A DNA stretch of 45,974 nt from Mesorhizobium sp. LSHC420B00 (GCF_000503055.1 NZ_AYVY01000004.1:218350-264323), one strand, 5' to 3'. Shown: positions 24,897 to 33,317, counted from the stretch's first letter. Notes: generated by a model not told the origin, from the sequence alone. A program made the numbers and translations.

Positions 24897-25520
24897 TCAG
24901 TTGCCCGATCGCATCGCCACTGTCGCGATGCCGGCGCCGACCAGCAGCGTGCCGCCGGTGCGGTTGAAGATGCGGATCGCCTTTGGATTGCGCACGACGT
25001 TGCGCGCCCTTGCGGCGATCAGCGCATAACCGAAGGCGTTGGCGAAGGCGAGCGCCAGGAAGGTCGTCTCGAAGATCAGCATCTGTGTCCAGAAATCCGC
25101 ATGCCGGTCGAGGAACTGCGGCAGGAAGGCGACGAAAAAGGTGATGCTTTTCGGATTGAGCGCGGTAACCAGCCAGGCATGCGCCGTCATCTTGGCCGAT
25201 GACACCGCATCGGTGCGCGGTTCGGCCCGGAGCGCGCCGCCGGCGCGAAACAGCTTTATGCCGAGATAGATCAGGTAGCCGGCGCCGATCACCTTCAGCA
25301 CGGTGAATACGGTGGCCGAGGCCGCCAGCAGCGCGCCGATGCCCAGCATCGACAGTGTCATCGCGGTGAAGTCGCCGAGCGCCACGCCGACTGCCATCGG
25401 CAGCGCGGTGCGCCAGCCCTGGCCGAGCGCATAGGACACCACCAGCAGGATGGTCGGGCCCGGAATGACCAGAAGGACTGCCGAGGCGGCGGCGAAGGCG
25501 GCCCAGTTTTCGAAGGACAT
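24897..25520 (-). CDS. LysE family exporter
   Basis: Inner-membrane amino-acid or small-molecule exporter of the LysE/RhtB family, 207 residues, with about six hydrophobic segments. Family features are LLVIPGPTILLVVSYALGQG with the PGP motif near the end of the first helix, a positively charged loop and LNPKSITFFVAFLPQF in the middle. The ATG at 25520 follows AAGGAGAAG; an upstream in-frame start would add an aromatic-rich stretch with no homology. It forms an operon with the TPR gene. The exported compound is unknown; homoserine/threonine-type substrates are usual for the family. Confidence 0.92.
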   Translation of the reverse strand: MSFENWAAFAAASAVLLVIPGPTILLVVSYALGQGWRTALPMAVGVALGDFTAMTLSMLGIGALLAASATVFTVLKVIGAGYLIYLGIKLFRAGGALRAEPRTDAVSSAKMTAHAWLVTALNPKSITFFVAFLPQFLDRHADFWTQMLIFETTFLALAFANAFGYALIAARARNVVRNPKAIRIFNRTGGTLLVGAGIATVAMRSGN

Positions 25521-25708
25521 TTTCTTCTCCTTGAGCTCAAAGAAGAGGATAAATCCTTGGCCTCGCGAAGATGTAAAGAGGCAAAAATCGAAAAAGCCCC
25601 TCGTTAACGGCAGATGGCTGGTCTTCACGCTTTTTCAACCATGATTGGTGAAAATGCCTGCTATTCGGCCGGACCGTGTTTCCCGCCGATAGCGTGGGGT
25701 TTGGGTAA

Positions 25709-26473
25709 ATGCGTGAGTTGCCGCACGGTCTGTCGCTGCCGCACACTGGCGACGCAATCGAAACCGAGATACAGCTTTCCCGTCGCACGGTGCTGTCCGG
25801 CGCCGGTGCGCTGGCGCTGCTCGGCGTCGCCGGCTGCAGCCAGACGCTGGATCTGCCGTCGCTCCAGCTCGACGACGTCACCACCGGCTCGATCCGGCCC
25901 ATCCGCCCGAGTATCAGCGTCGACAAGAACATCACCAGCCCCGACGTGATGTACGCTTCGCTCACCGACGGTGGCTTCAATGTGCCGGAAGTGCCCTATC
26001 TCAAGGTCAAGCCGGAATTCCGCCGCCAGATTGTCGTCGATCCGACCGGCGAGCAACCCGGCACGATCGTCGTGCATTCGCAAGAGCGGCTGCTCTATCT
26101 GGTGCAGCCCGGCGGCGAAGCGATCCGTTACGGCGTCGGCATCGGCAAGGACGGGTTCCGCTGGTCCGGCCGCGCCAACATCCAGTACGGCAAGGAATGG
26201 CCGGTCTGGACCCCACCGCCCGAGATGATCGTCCGCAAGCCGGAGCTGGTGAAATGGCAGAGCGGAAAGCCGGGCGGCCTCGACAATCCGCTCGGCGCGC
26301 GCGCCCTCTACATCTATCAGAACGGCAGCGACACCGGCTATCGCATCCACGGCTCGCCCGAATGGTGGAGCATCGGCCAGGCGATGTCGTCGGGCTGCGT
26401 GCGCCTGATCAACCAGGACATCATCGATCTCTACAGCCGCGTCTCCAAGAAGAATCCGGTGGTCGTCGTCTGA
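25709..26473 (+). CDS. L,D-transpeptidase (YkuD), probable lipoprotein
   Basis: Cell-wall enzyme of 254 residues that cross-links peptidoglycan stem peptides or attaches proteins to them. Residues 24-43 (SRRTVLSGAGALALLGVAGC) form a signal with twin arginines and a lipobox ending in Cys43, so the mature protein is probably membrane-anchored. The YkuD domain spans about residues 115-250, with His214 in YRIHGSPEWW and the catalytic Cys230 in SSGCVRLINQDI. Such enzymes are numerous in Rhizobiales, where some tether outer-membrane barrels to the wall. About 20 residues precede the signal; a later start is possible but no better ATG is seen. Confidence 0.92.
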   Translation: MRELPHGLSLPHTGDAIETEIQLSRRTVLSGAGALALLGVAGCSQTLDLPSLQLDDVTTGSIRPIRPSISVDKNITSPDVMYASLTDGGFNVPEVPYLKVKPEFRRQIVVDPTGEQPGTIVVHSQERLLYLVQPGGEAIRYGVGIGKDGFRWSGRANIQYGKEWPVWTPPPEMIVRKPELVKWQSGKPGGLDNPLGARALYIYQNGSDTGYRIHGSPEWWSIGQAMSSGCVRLINQDIIDLYSRVSKKNPVVVV

Positions 26474-26656
26474 CCGGCGGCCAAGGCTCGAGCGATTACT
26501 CTGCCGGCTAGCACTGCACACCCATGTACTACAATTTTGTGCGAATTCATGCGACGCTTCGCCTTGCCCAGCCATGTCCGCTCGTGTGACTGACAAGTTT
26601 TGGGAGATCGCGACATCGTTGCGCTGATCGAGGCGAGCGAAGCGGAGAAGCCGACC

Positions 26657-27013
26657 ATGCGTGGTCCCTTGCAAGAAGCAAGAAAGCAATTGATGCCGCT
26701 TGTCAGGATAGCTGAACTGGAAATCGATCCTAAGCAGATCGGCAGCTACAGGGCCCTGCTTGCTGAAGAGATTGAGGCTTCTGTACGCGTCGAGCCGGGC
26801 GTGCTTTTCCTTCATGCGGTGGCAGTAAAAGGCACGCCTGAAAAGGTGCGCGTGATCGAATGCTACGCCGATCGGGCGGCCTATGAGGCCCACCTGACCA
26901 CGCCGCACTTTCTCAAATACAAGGCGCAGACGGCGAGTATGGTCAGGTCACTTCGGCTCATCGAAACGGATCCTATCGCGCTGCAAGCGAAGAGTGGCGC
27001 GATTTCAAACTGA
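26657..27013 (+). CDS. Antibiotic biosynthesis monooxygenase (ABM) domain protein
   Basis: Protein of 118 residues with a ferredoxin-like ABM fold (VRIAELEIDPKQIGSYRALL, VEPGVLFLHAVAVKGTPEKV, YEAHLTTPHFLKYK). Members are cofactor-free quinol oxygenases or similar, or AI-2/LsrG-like enzymes; no reaction can be fixed here. The start is uncertain: the ATG at 26657 has AGCGGAG about 9 bases before it, a later ATG at 26693 sits right at the domain, and a TTG at 26600 also keeps the frame open. It ends 79 bp before the phosphofructokinase gene. Confidence 0.82.
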   Translation: MRGPLQEARKQLMPLVRIAELEIDPKQIGSYRALLAEEIEASVRVEPGVLFLHAVAVKGTPEKVRVIECYADRAAYEAHLTTPHFLKYKAQTASMVRSLRLIETDPIALQAKSGAISN

Positions 27014-27092
27014 CCCACTGCCTCTGCCGTTGCGCGATGCCACAAGACAGGCGAATGTGCCTGCGATTTTCATCGCCCGGGAGACGTGAACA

Positions 27093-28259
27093 ATGGCCGG
27101 AACTTTTGTGATCGCGCAAGGCGGCGGCCCGACCGCCGTCATCAACCAAACGGTGGTGGGCGCTGCGCTCGAAATCCGCAAGCGGCATCCCGGCGCCAAG
27201 GTCCTTGGTTCCATCCACGGCGTGCGCGGCATTCGTGACGGCAATTACGTCGATCTTTCCGCCATCCCCGAGGACCGTTTGCGGCTGATCGCGGCGACGC
27301 CGAGCGCCGCGCTTGGTTCGACGCGCGACAAGCCGGATGCCGCCTATTGCGACCTCGTCCTCAACGGCTTGAAGAAAGCCGGTGCCGACGCCTTCATCTA
27401 TATCGGCGGCAACGACACCTCGGGCACGCAGCAGATCCTGACCGACGCCGCCGGCGGCAAGATGGCCTTCGTGCATGCGCCAAAAACCATCGACAACGAT
27501 CTCGAGGAGAACGACCATACGCCCGGCTTCATGTCGGCGGCCGAGTTCGTCGCCGGCGCGTTTCTTTCGGTCGATCTCGATTTCCGCGCTTTGCCGGGCA
27601 TTTATGTCGGCATCGTCATGGGGCGGCACGCCGGTTTCCTGACGGCCGCGTCCGCGGCATGGCAGCTCGATCAGGACAGCGGCCCGCATCTCGTCTACGT
27701 GCCGGAGCGGCCGTTCTCGGCGGCCGGTTTCATCGACGACGTGCGCGCCACGCTCGACCGCCACAAGCGCTGCATCGTTGCCGTCTCCGAAGGCGTCAGC
27801 ACCGCCGACGGCAAGGCACTGGTCGAAAGCCTGGTGCCGCCGGAAAGGCTGGAGCGCGACCAGCACGGCAACGTCAAGCTGTCGGGCAGCGACCTGCCGG
27901 CAGCCTTGGAGCGCGCGCTGGCCGAGGGATTGCCGGGCAAGCGGGCGCGCGTCGATGCGCTCGGCTACATGCCGCGCGGCTATGTCGGCGCCATCAGCGC
28001 GGTGGACGCGCAGGAGGCCTTCGACGCCGGCGCCTTCGCGGTCACGGTCGCCGACGAGGGCGGCGGTTCGGTGGCGCTGCAATATGACGGCAAGAAAACC
28101 GTGCTGAAGAAGGTGCCGCTGAAGAACGTCGCCGGCAAGACGCGCCATATGCCGGATGATTTCATGCTGCCCGATGTCAACCGGCTGTCCGATGCGGGGA
28201 TGGCCTATCTGAAGCGGCTGGTCCCGCAAAAATACAAGGTCGGCAGGCCGTTCGTCTGA
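27093..28259 (+). CDS. 6-phosphofructokinase, PPi-dependent type
   Basis: Phosphorylates fructose 6-phosphate to the 1,6-bisphosphate. The 388-residue protein has the phosphofructokinase layout: GGGPTAVINQTVVGA at the N-terminus, GGNDTSGT (residues 105-112) and PKTIDNDLEENDHT (130-143). Asp108 (in place of the Gly of ATP enzymes) and Lys131 (PKTIDND rather than PGTIDND) are the residues known to mark pyrophosphate-using enzymes, so PPi is the likely phosphoryl donor. Many rhizobia lack ATP-PFK and rely mainly on the Entner-Doudoroff route, so the physiological direction is open. GGGAGACG precedes the ATG. An MBL-fold gene follows 16 bp downstream. Confidence 0.93.
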   Translation: MAGTFVIAQGGGPTAVINQTVVGAALEIRKRHPGAKVLGSIHGVRGIRDGNYVDLSAIPEDRLRLIAATPSAALGSTRDKPDAAYCDLVLNGLKKAGADAFIYIGGNDTSGTQQILTDAAGGKMAFVHAPKTIDNDLEENDHTPGFMSAAEFVAGAFLSVDLDFRALPGIYVGIVMGRHAGFLTAASAAWQLDQDSGPHLVYVPERPFSAAGFIDDVRATLDRHKRCIVAVSEGVSTADGKALVESLVPPERLERDQHGNVKLSGSDLPAALERALAEGLPGKRARVDALGYMPRGYVGAISAVDAQEAFDAGAFAVTVADEGGGSVALQYDGKKTVLKKVPLKNVAGKTRHMPDDFMLPDVNRLSDAGMAYLKRLVPQKYKVGRPFV

Positions 28260-28275
28260 TGCCGGCCTTGATCTG

Positions 28276-29001
28276 ATGGACAACTGGTTCAGCAAAACCA
28301 TCGTCGACGCAGAGACGACCATGCTGACCGAGCCCTTCGTGCATGAATTCGTGCGCGCCAACATCTGGCATTTGCGCGGCCGCGACGTCGACCTGCTGGT
28401 CGACACCGGCATGGGGATCTGCCCACTGGCGCCGCAGGTCGACACGCCGGCCGGCAAGCCGCTGCTCGTCGTCGCCACGCATATCCATCTCGATCATGTC
28501 GGCTCGCTGCACGAGTTTCCGTTGCGGGCAGGGCCGCGCCACAGCGCCGCGCAGTTCGGCAGCATGGATGAAGCGATTACCTACGCCTACATGTTCCATG
28601 ACCTGGAAGGGGCTGTCTCCAGGCTGCCGGCGGAGGGCTGGAAAGCCGCCGATTACAGGATTCCGCCGGCGCCGCTGACTAGGACCCTGGACGAGGGCGA
28701 TAGGGTCGACCTCGGCGACCGCCAATTCCGCGTCCTGCATCTGCCCGGCCACTCTCCTGATTCGATCGCGCTGTTCGACGAGGCCGACGGCCTGTTCTTC
28801 GCCGGCGACGCCATCTACGACGCCACGCTGATCGACGACCTGCCGGATTCGGATCGTGCCGCCTACCGCCACACGATGCAGCGGCTGCTCGATCTGCCGA
28901 TCCGCATCGGCCATGGCGGTCATGGACCGAGCTTCGACGGCAGGCGGATGCGCGAGATCGCCTCGGCGTATCTCAGGCGAACGGACGGGACAGCGGCATA
29001 G
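28276..29001 (+). CDS. MBL-fold metallo-hydrolase
   Basis: Metallo-beta-lactamase-fold hydrolase of 241 residues. The metal motif THIHLDHVGS is at residues 68-77 (His69, His71, Asp73, His74), with further ligands in LHLPGHSPDSIALF and FFAGDAIYDATL and a terminal histidine near IRIGHGGHGPSF. The substrate is unknown; relatives hydrolyse glutathione thioesters, lactones or phosphodiesters. It starts 16 bp after the phosphofructokinase stop and is probably cotranscribed. The transcript may end at the hairpin at 29130-29150. Confidence 0.88.
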   Translation: MDNWFSKTIVDAETTMLTEPFVHEFVRANIWHLRGRDVDLLVDTGMGICPLAPQVDTPAGKPLLVVATHIHLDHVGSLHEFPLRAGPRHSAAQFGSMDEAITYAYMFHDLEGAVSRLPAEGWKAADYRIPPAPLTRTLDEGDRVDLGDRQFRVLHLPGHSPDSIALFDEADGLFFAGDAIYDATLIDDLPDSDRAAYRHTMQRLLDLPIRIGHGGHGPSFDGRRMREIASAYLRRTDGTAA

Positions 29002-29099
29002 GAAGCCTCGGCAGGGGCGGTGAGGGGCGGCACAACCTGAGGCGATTTTTCTTGGGTAGCTATTTTGTTCTTGCTTTGTGCCGGCAGCTATGCTAGTAA

Positions 29100-29150
29100 T
29101 TTGGGTATGGTGCTGATTTGCCCCAACGACCCGCCGCAAGGCGGGTTTTT
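29100..29150 (+). ncRNA. Candidate short RNA ending in a terminator
   Basis: Downstream of a promoter-like TTGTTC-17-CTATGC (29065-29093), the 50 bases to the terminator are TTGGGTATGGTGCTGATTTG followed by CCCCAACGAC and the hairpin. A transcript of about 50-60 nt would contain an unpaired GATTTGCCCC stretch before the terminator stem, like many Hfq-type sRNAs. It could equally be the 3' end of the MBL transcript. No known family is recognised. Confidence 0.3.
29130..29150 (+). terminator. Rho-independent terminator
   Basis: CCCGCC-GCAA-GGCGGG followed by TTTTT: a 6-bp GC stem with a GCAA tetraloop and a T-run. It ends either the phosphofructokinase/MBL transcript or a short RNA starting near 29100. 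Confidence 0.85.
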
Positions 29151-29367
29151 GTTTTCGGCTTTCGGCGCCAGCCCGGCAAGGCGGCTGCCAGCCGGAAATT
29201 AAATCTTCGTAATATTATCTGGAAACCACGATCGGCGCCCTAGATGCGGGGCTGTCGATTCGGTCGGCCGCCGTGCCAGGCGAGACAGGCAAGGCCGACA
29301 CGCCGATGGAGCGTTCCGGTGACGGAACGCTGCGGCGCCCGATCAATCTCTCGCCCGGACAACGGCC

Positions 29368-30906
29368 ATGTCACCAATCCAGACCCTTCGCAGACATCGC
29401 GTCGCCGCTTTGCTGGGCGCCGCGCTGATCGTCAGCCCCTTCGCCCTGCCTCTCGCTCCCAGGCTGAATGATGTCCTGGCGGCAACAGTGACGCCACCTG
29501 TCACCGGCATGACCGCTCCCAGCGGTTCGTTCGCTCCGGTCGTGGCGGCCGACAAACCGGCAGTGGTGACCATCACGACGGTCATGAAAGCCCAACAGCC
29601 GGACACCACGAGCGATGGCTCTCCCTTTGGCGGAACCTCGCCTTTCGACGATTATTTCCGCCATTTCTTCGATGACCAGGGACAGCCCGCCCCCAAGACG
29701 CCGCCGGAACAGGCGCCGCGCACCGAGGCCCTCGGCTCAGGCTTCATCGTCGGCGCCAACGGCACCATCGTCACCAACAATCACGTCGTCGACGGCGCCC
29801 AGTCGATCAAGGTGACGCTCGACGACGGCACCGAGCTTCCCGCCAAATTGATCGGCCATGACGCCAAGAACGATCTTGCCGTGCTCGAGGTCAAAGCCGG
29901 CAAGCCCTTGCCGACCGTCAAATGGGGCGATTCCGACAAGCTCATGCCGGGCGATCAGGTGCTCGCCTTCGGCAATCCTTTCGGCCTTGGCACCACCGTC
30001 ACGGCCGGCATCGTCTCGGCGCGCGGCCGCGACCTGCACAGCGGGCCGTTTGACGATTTCATCCAGATCGACGCACCGATCAACCGGGGCAATTCCGGCG
30101 GCCCGCTGACGGATGTGAACGGCAACGTCGTCGGCATCAACACGGCGATCTTTTCGCCGAATGGCGGCAGCGTCGGCGTCGGCTTCGCCATCCCCTCGGA
30201 CCAGGCGCAAAAGGTCGTCGCCAAGCTGATGAAGGGCGGCTCCATCCAGTACGGCTATCTCGGCGTCCAGATCCAGCCGGTGACGCCTGATATGGCGAGC
30301 GCCATCGGCCTCGATCACCCCGCCGGCGTGCTGGTCGCGCAGGTCAGCGACGGATCGCCGGCCGCCAAGGCCGGCATCGAGACCGGCGATGTCATTACCA
30401 GCTTCGCCGGCCAGGACATAAAGGATCCAAGGGACCTGTCACGCGCCGTCGCCGACATTGCGCCCGGCACGAGGGAAGCGCTCAATGTCTGGCGCAAGGG
30501 GAAGGGCCTGCAGATCTCCGTCGAGATCGGGCGCAACGAAGACGATATGGCGACGGGATCGGTGGCCGGCGATCAGGGTCAGCCGTCGACGGGGCAGGGC
30601 CTTCGCGCACCGACGCTCGGTCTCGGCCTGATGGACGTCACCCCGGATGTGCGCCAGGCAATGAACCTGGCAGGCAACCAGCACGGCGCACTGGTCGAGC
30701 GCGTCGACCCGAACAAGGCGGCATCGGCTTCCGGCATTCAGCCCGGCGACATCATCGTCGCCGTCGACCAGCATCCGGTGAGGAGCGCCAGGCAGGCTAA
30801 CCAGGCGATTTCTCAGGCTGCCAAATCCGGCAAGAAATCGGTGCTGCTGCTTGTCGAGCGCGGCGACGCCCAGATGTTTGTCGCCGTGCCCTTTGCCAGT
30901 GGCTGA
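29368..30906 (+). CDS. DegP/HtrA family periplasmic serine protease
   Basis: Periplasmic protease/chaperone of 512 residues that handles misfolded envelope proteins. It has a long N-terminal signal (about residues 8-38), a trypsin-like protease domain with His139 (VTNNHVVDG), Asp169 (AKNDLAVLEV) and Ser243 (NRGNSGGPLTD), then two PDZ domains (about 290-370 and 415-510, each with a GIxPGD- or AGIETGDV-type core). The stretch before the protease domain is glycine/phenylalanine-rich (SPFDDYFRHFFDDQGQP), the usual Q-linker region. The length is normal for Do-type proteases of rhizobia. The start ATG is followed by basic residues typical for a signal. Confidence 0.94.
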   Translation: MSPIQTLRRHRVAALLGAALIVSPFALPLAPRLNDVLAATVTPPVTGMTAPSGSFAPVVAADKPAVVTITTVMKAQQPDTTSDGSPFGGTSPFDDYFRHFFDDQGQPAPKTPPEQAPRTEALGSGFIVGANGTIVTNNHVVDGAQSIKVTLDDGTELPAKLIGHDAKNDLAVLEVKAGKPLPTVKWGDSDKLMPGDQVLAFGNPFGLGTTVTAGIVSARGRDLHSGPFDDFIQIDAPINRGNSGGPLTDVNGNVVGINTAIFSPNGGSVGVGFAIPSDQAQKVVAKLMKGGSIQYGYLGVQIQPVTPDMASAIGLDHPAGVLVAQVSDGSPAAKAGIETGDVITSFAGQDIKDPRDLSRAVADIAPGTREALNVWRKGKGLQISVEIGRNEDDMATGSVAGDQGQPSTGQGLRAPTLGLGLMDVTPDVRQAMNLAGNQHGALVERVDPNKAASASGIQPGDIIVAVDQHPVRSARQANQAISQAAKSGKKSVLLLVERGDAQMFVAVPFASG

Positions 30907-31038
30907 GGCACGCGCCGCGCTGCCAAGATCGACGTAGAGCACTGCCGCCAGGCCGAGCCAAGATTTCGGTTGCCCGCGGGCGCGTCTTCGAGAAAACTGA
31001 CAAGGGTCGATTGGACCTTGCGCAAATGGATATTCTCG

Positions 31039-31650
31039 ATGGTTACCCGAGGCTTCTCTTCCGGACGAAAGCCCCCGACGGATACGAATGCACGTATCCC
31101 GCCGGGGCAGTATCTCGAGCAAGGTTTCCCGGTCCTGTCGGCCGGCCCGACGCCGCATGTGCGCACCGAGCATTGGTCGTTCACGCTTAAGCACGGGCCG
31201 CGGCCGATCAAGAAGTGGAACTGGGCCGAGTTCAATGCGCTGTCCTTGACCAAGATGACGCGCGACATCCATTGCGTGACCGCATGGACCAAGTTCGACA
31301 CCGCGTGGCAGGGCGTGCTGGTCGATGACATCCTTGCCGACGCCGGCATCGAGCCGCCCACCGCCTTCACGCTGGCGCTGGGTTTCGACGGCTATTCCAC
31401 CAACGTGCCGACGAAGGATCTCACCGGCGGCAAGGCGATGGTGGCACTGCTTTACGAGGGCAAGCCGATCACCCCCGATCATGGCGGGCCGGCGCGGCTG
31501 CTCGTTCCACATCTCTATTTCTGGAAATCGGCCAAATGGCTGAACGGGCTGCAGTTCACCGAGCGTGACGAGCCGGGTTTCTGGGAGCTGCGAGGCTATC
31601 ATATCTATGGCGACCCGTGGCGCGAACAGCGCTACACGAACGATCTATGA
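31039..31650 (+). CDS. Sulfite oxidase-like molybdopterin oxidoreductase
   Basis: Molybdopterin-dependent protein of 203 residues in the sulfite-oxidase/YuiH-like group (COG2041), without a heme or dimerisation domain and without an obvious signal peptide, so cytosolic. The Mo-ligand cysteine is Cys79 in DIHCVTAWTKFD; other family blocks are LVPHLYFWKSAKWLNGL and GFWELRGYHIYGDPWREQRY. The frame opens earlier (30970), but homology starts near residue 5, so the ATG at 31039 is used. Its stop overlaps the start of the flavin reductase gene (ATGA), indicating that the pair works together as an oxidoreductase and its electron partner. The substrate is unknown. Confidence 0.9.
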   Translation: MVTRGFSSGRKPPTDTNARIPPGQYLEQGFPVLSAGPTPHVRTEHWSFTLKHGPRPIKKWNWAEFNALSLTKMTRDIHCVTAWTKFDTAWQGVLVDDILADAGIEPPTAFTLALGFDGYSTNVPTKDLTGGKAMVALLYEGKPITPDHGGPARLLVPHLYFWKSAKWLNGLQFTERDEPGFWELRGYHIYGDPWREQRYTNDL

Positions 31651-32393
31651 GCGACGCACCGGCGGCGCAGTCGCCCTGGCAGACAGTCACCATCACCCGC
31701 ATCCAAAAGCGCACGCCGCGCGTCACCAGCTTTTTCCTACAGCCATCGCGGCCCTTCGCTTACCGTGCCGGACAGCATGTCGACGTCAGGCTGACAGCGC
31801 CTGACGGCTATCAGGCGCGCCGCTCCTATTCCATCGCCTCGGCACCGGAGACCGGCGAGACCATCGAGCTGGCGATTGAAAAACTCGAGGACGGCGAGGT
31901 CTCGCCGTTCTTTCACGAGATCGCGGCGGTGGGCGACGACGTCGAATTGCGCGGGCCGCTCGGCGGCCATTTCGTCTGGTCCGACAGCGATGGCGGACCG
32001 CTCCTGCTCGTCGGCGGCGGGTCGGGCGTGGTGCCGCTGATGTCGATGGTCCGTCACCGGGCGATGCGGGGGTCGCTGGTCGCCGCCGCCTTGGTATTTT
32101 CCGCGCGGGTCTGGGACGAGGTGATCTTTCGCGACGAGTTGATCGACCTCGCCGAGCGCCGGGATGGCTTCGACCTGGTGCTGACGCTGACGCGCGAGCC
32201 GGCCCGCCGTCCGGCGGATTATGCGCGGCGGATCGACGCCGCGATGATGGTGCAAGCCATGACGAGGCTGCCCGCGCCGCCGAAGCTGGCCTTCGTCTGC
32301 GGCTCGAACGCATTCGTGACGGCCGCCGCCGAGGCACTGATCGATGCCGGCGTCCCGGCGGCACTCATCCGCACCGAACGCTACGGGGTCTGA
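31647..32393 (+). CDS. Flavin/NAD(P)H ferredoxin-reductase-like oxidoreductase
   Basis: FAD- and NAD(P)H-binding reductase of 248 residues, probably the electron donor or acceptor for the coupled molybdopterin enzyme. The FAD motif is RRSYSIASAPETGETI, followed by GPLGGHFVW; the nucleotide-binding motif is LLLVGGGSGVVPLMSMVRH and the C-terminal block is LAFVCGSNAFVTAAAEALI. There is no 2Fe-2S domain. The start ATG overlaps the upstream stop (ATGA), strong evidence for translational coupling. This two-gene unit is seen in many alphaproteobacteria, so the partnership is well supported by context. Confidence 0.92.
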   Translation: MSDAPAAQSPWQTVTITRIQKRTPRVTSFFLQPSRPFAYRAGQHVDVRLTAPDGYQARRSYSIASAPETGETIELAIEKLEDGEVSPFFHEIAAVGDDVELRGPLGGHFVWSDSDGGPLLLVGGGSGVVPLMSMVRHRAMRGSLVAAALVFSARVWDEVIFRDELIDLAERRDGFDLVLTLTREPARRPADYARRIDAAMMVQAMTRLPAPPKLAFVCGSNAFVTAAAEALIDAGVPAALIRTERYGV

Positions 32394-32835
32394 TCCGGTT
32401 CTGCTTGCTCCGTTGCAGTCTTCGCTGCCCGGCATAAACGGGCCGAAAACAGGTAGAACGGCAAGGTCGCGTTTGGCTGAAATGGTTAACGATTCGACAA
32501 ACAACCGCTGCTGCTACTTTTATCGGTTTAAAAAATCGAACCGAACGGTTCGTTTCTGTTGACAATGCGTGCAGGACGCTGTGAACGCTGCCTCTCCAAG
32601 CCACCTTGCAGCCAGACCGATGCTATGGGCTATCTACTTGATATTTAGCAATAAAATTGTGGCGGAGGGAATCTCTGGCACAATTTCAAGGTGTAGATTC
32701 TTGGTCCACACCAAACAACTTCGTGATTGGAAACTGGCCATTGCCTTTCCCACATCGGGGCTGTCCGAACGACGCGAATTCCTCCCAAGACACGCCGCTC
32801 GCCGGACGGAAAAACTGAGATACTGGAGTACTAAA
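32394..32835. other. Intergenic region with an isolated operator-like palindrome
   Basis: 442 bp with no gene I can support: frames here give short, low-quality peptides. The region is more AT-rich than the rest of the window from about 32500 (runs such as tttaaaaaat and atttagcaataaaattg) and contains the perfect palindrome at 32537-32552. It supplies the upstream region of the first DUF680 gene. Confidence 0.6.
32537..32552. promoter_or_regulatory. Perfect 7-2-7 palindrome, TetR-like operator
   Basis: CGAACCG-AA-CGGTTCG is a perfect inverted repeat, with TTGACA starting at about 32558. It looks like a TetR- or MarR-type operator at a promoter, but no regulator gene is adjacent, and the nearest downstream gene begins at 32836. 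Confidence 0.4.
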
Positions 32836-33039
32836 ATGAAAAAGATCGCTCTTGCCGCCGTCGCCGTTTTGGCCATCACCGGCAGCGCCTTCGCTGGCAG
32901 CGACAACTTTGGTTCCAAGGGTGCGAACCAGCCTGCCGCTTCGGTCGACAGCTCGTACACGGCTTCCATTCAGAAGCCGGCTCATGCTGACGAGCAGCCT
33001 GTCCAGGGCGCCGACCGTAACCTCTTCGGCAACAACTAA
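32836..33039 (+). CDS. DUF680 domain protein, copy 1
   Basis: Secreted small protein of 67 residues: signal peptide MKKIALAAVAVLAITGSAFA, then a mature part of about 47 residues (GSDNFGSKGANQPAASVDSS, ending VQGADRNLFGNN). This is the Mesorhizobium-typical DUF680 family; the function is unknown. The invariant C-terminal QGADRNLFGNN is shared with the two copies downstream. GGAG precedes the ATG by about 9 bases. First of three tandem paralogues on one strand, with a GC hairpin right after the gene. Confidence 0.9.
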   Translation: MKKIALAAVAVLAITGSAFAGSDNFGSKGANQPAASVDSSYTASIQKPAHADEQPVQGADRNLFGNN

Positions 33040-33057
33040 CAGCCGATCCCAGCATCA

Positions 33058-33082
33058 GGGCGGCGGGCATTATCCGCCGCCC
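33058..33082 (+). terminator. GC hairpin after DUF680 copy 1
   Basis: GGGCGGCGG and CCGCCGCCC form a perfect 9-bp stem with a 7-base loop, starting 19 bases after the stop. There is no T-run, so it may stabilise the 3' end or only attenuate. Confidence 0.5.
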
Positions 33083-33110
33083 GGGACCCGAGAAATTCAG
33101 GAGTATTAAA

Positions 33111-33317
33111 ATGAAAAAGATCGTTCTTGCTGCCGCCGCCGTTCTGGCCATCACCGGCAGCGCTTTCGCCGCTAGCGACAATTATGGTTCCAACGGTGCC
33201 AACCAGCCTGCGCCTTCCGTCGATAGCTCGTACACGGCTTCCGTCAAGACGTCGGACCATGCTGAAAAGCAGCCGGTCGTCCAGGGCGCCGACCGCAACC
33301 TCTTCGGCAACAACTAA
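33111..33317 (+). CDS. DUF680 domain protein, copy 2
   Basis: Second DUF680 paralogue, 68 residues: signal MKKIVLAAAAVLAITGSAFA, then a mature part nearly the same as copy 1 (ASDNYGSNGANQPAPSVDSS, ending QGADRNLFGNN). AGGAG lies 9 bases before the ATG, and the 70 bp upstream resemble the corresponding region of copy 1, so the unit duplicated together with its leader. Probably exported to the periplasm. Function unknown. Confidence 0.9.
   Translation: MKKIVLAAAAVLAITGSAFAASDNYGSNGANQPAPSVDSSYTASVKTSDHAEKQPVVQGADRNLFGNN

Larger units (their letters stand above)
29002..29367. other. Intergenic region with terminator and possible short RNA
   Basis: 366 bp without a convincing protein gene between the MBL-fold gene and the DegP gene. 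It contains a promoter-like pair TTGTTC-17-CTATGC at about 29065-29093, followed by a strong hairpin with a T-run (29130-29150). A tiny reading frame starting at 29107 overlaps the hairpin and is not believed to be a gene. The rest (29160-29367) holds no feature I can support. Confidence 0.6.

Noticed and set aside
26973..28478. A 500-codon minus-strand frame opposite the phosphofructokinase gene
   Set aside because: Antisense artefact; the phosphofructokinase motifs on the plus strand are unambiguous.
29107..29202. A 31-codon frame starting with ATG GTG CTG over the terminator
   Set aside because: It reads through a perfect terminator hairpin and has no ribosome site; better explained as RNA structure.
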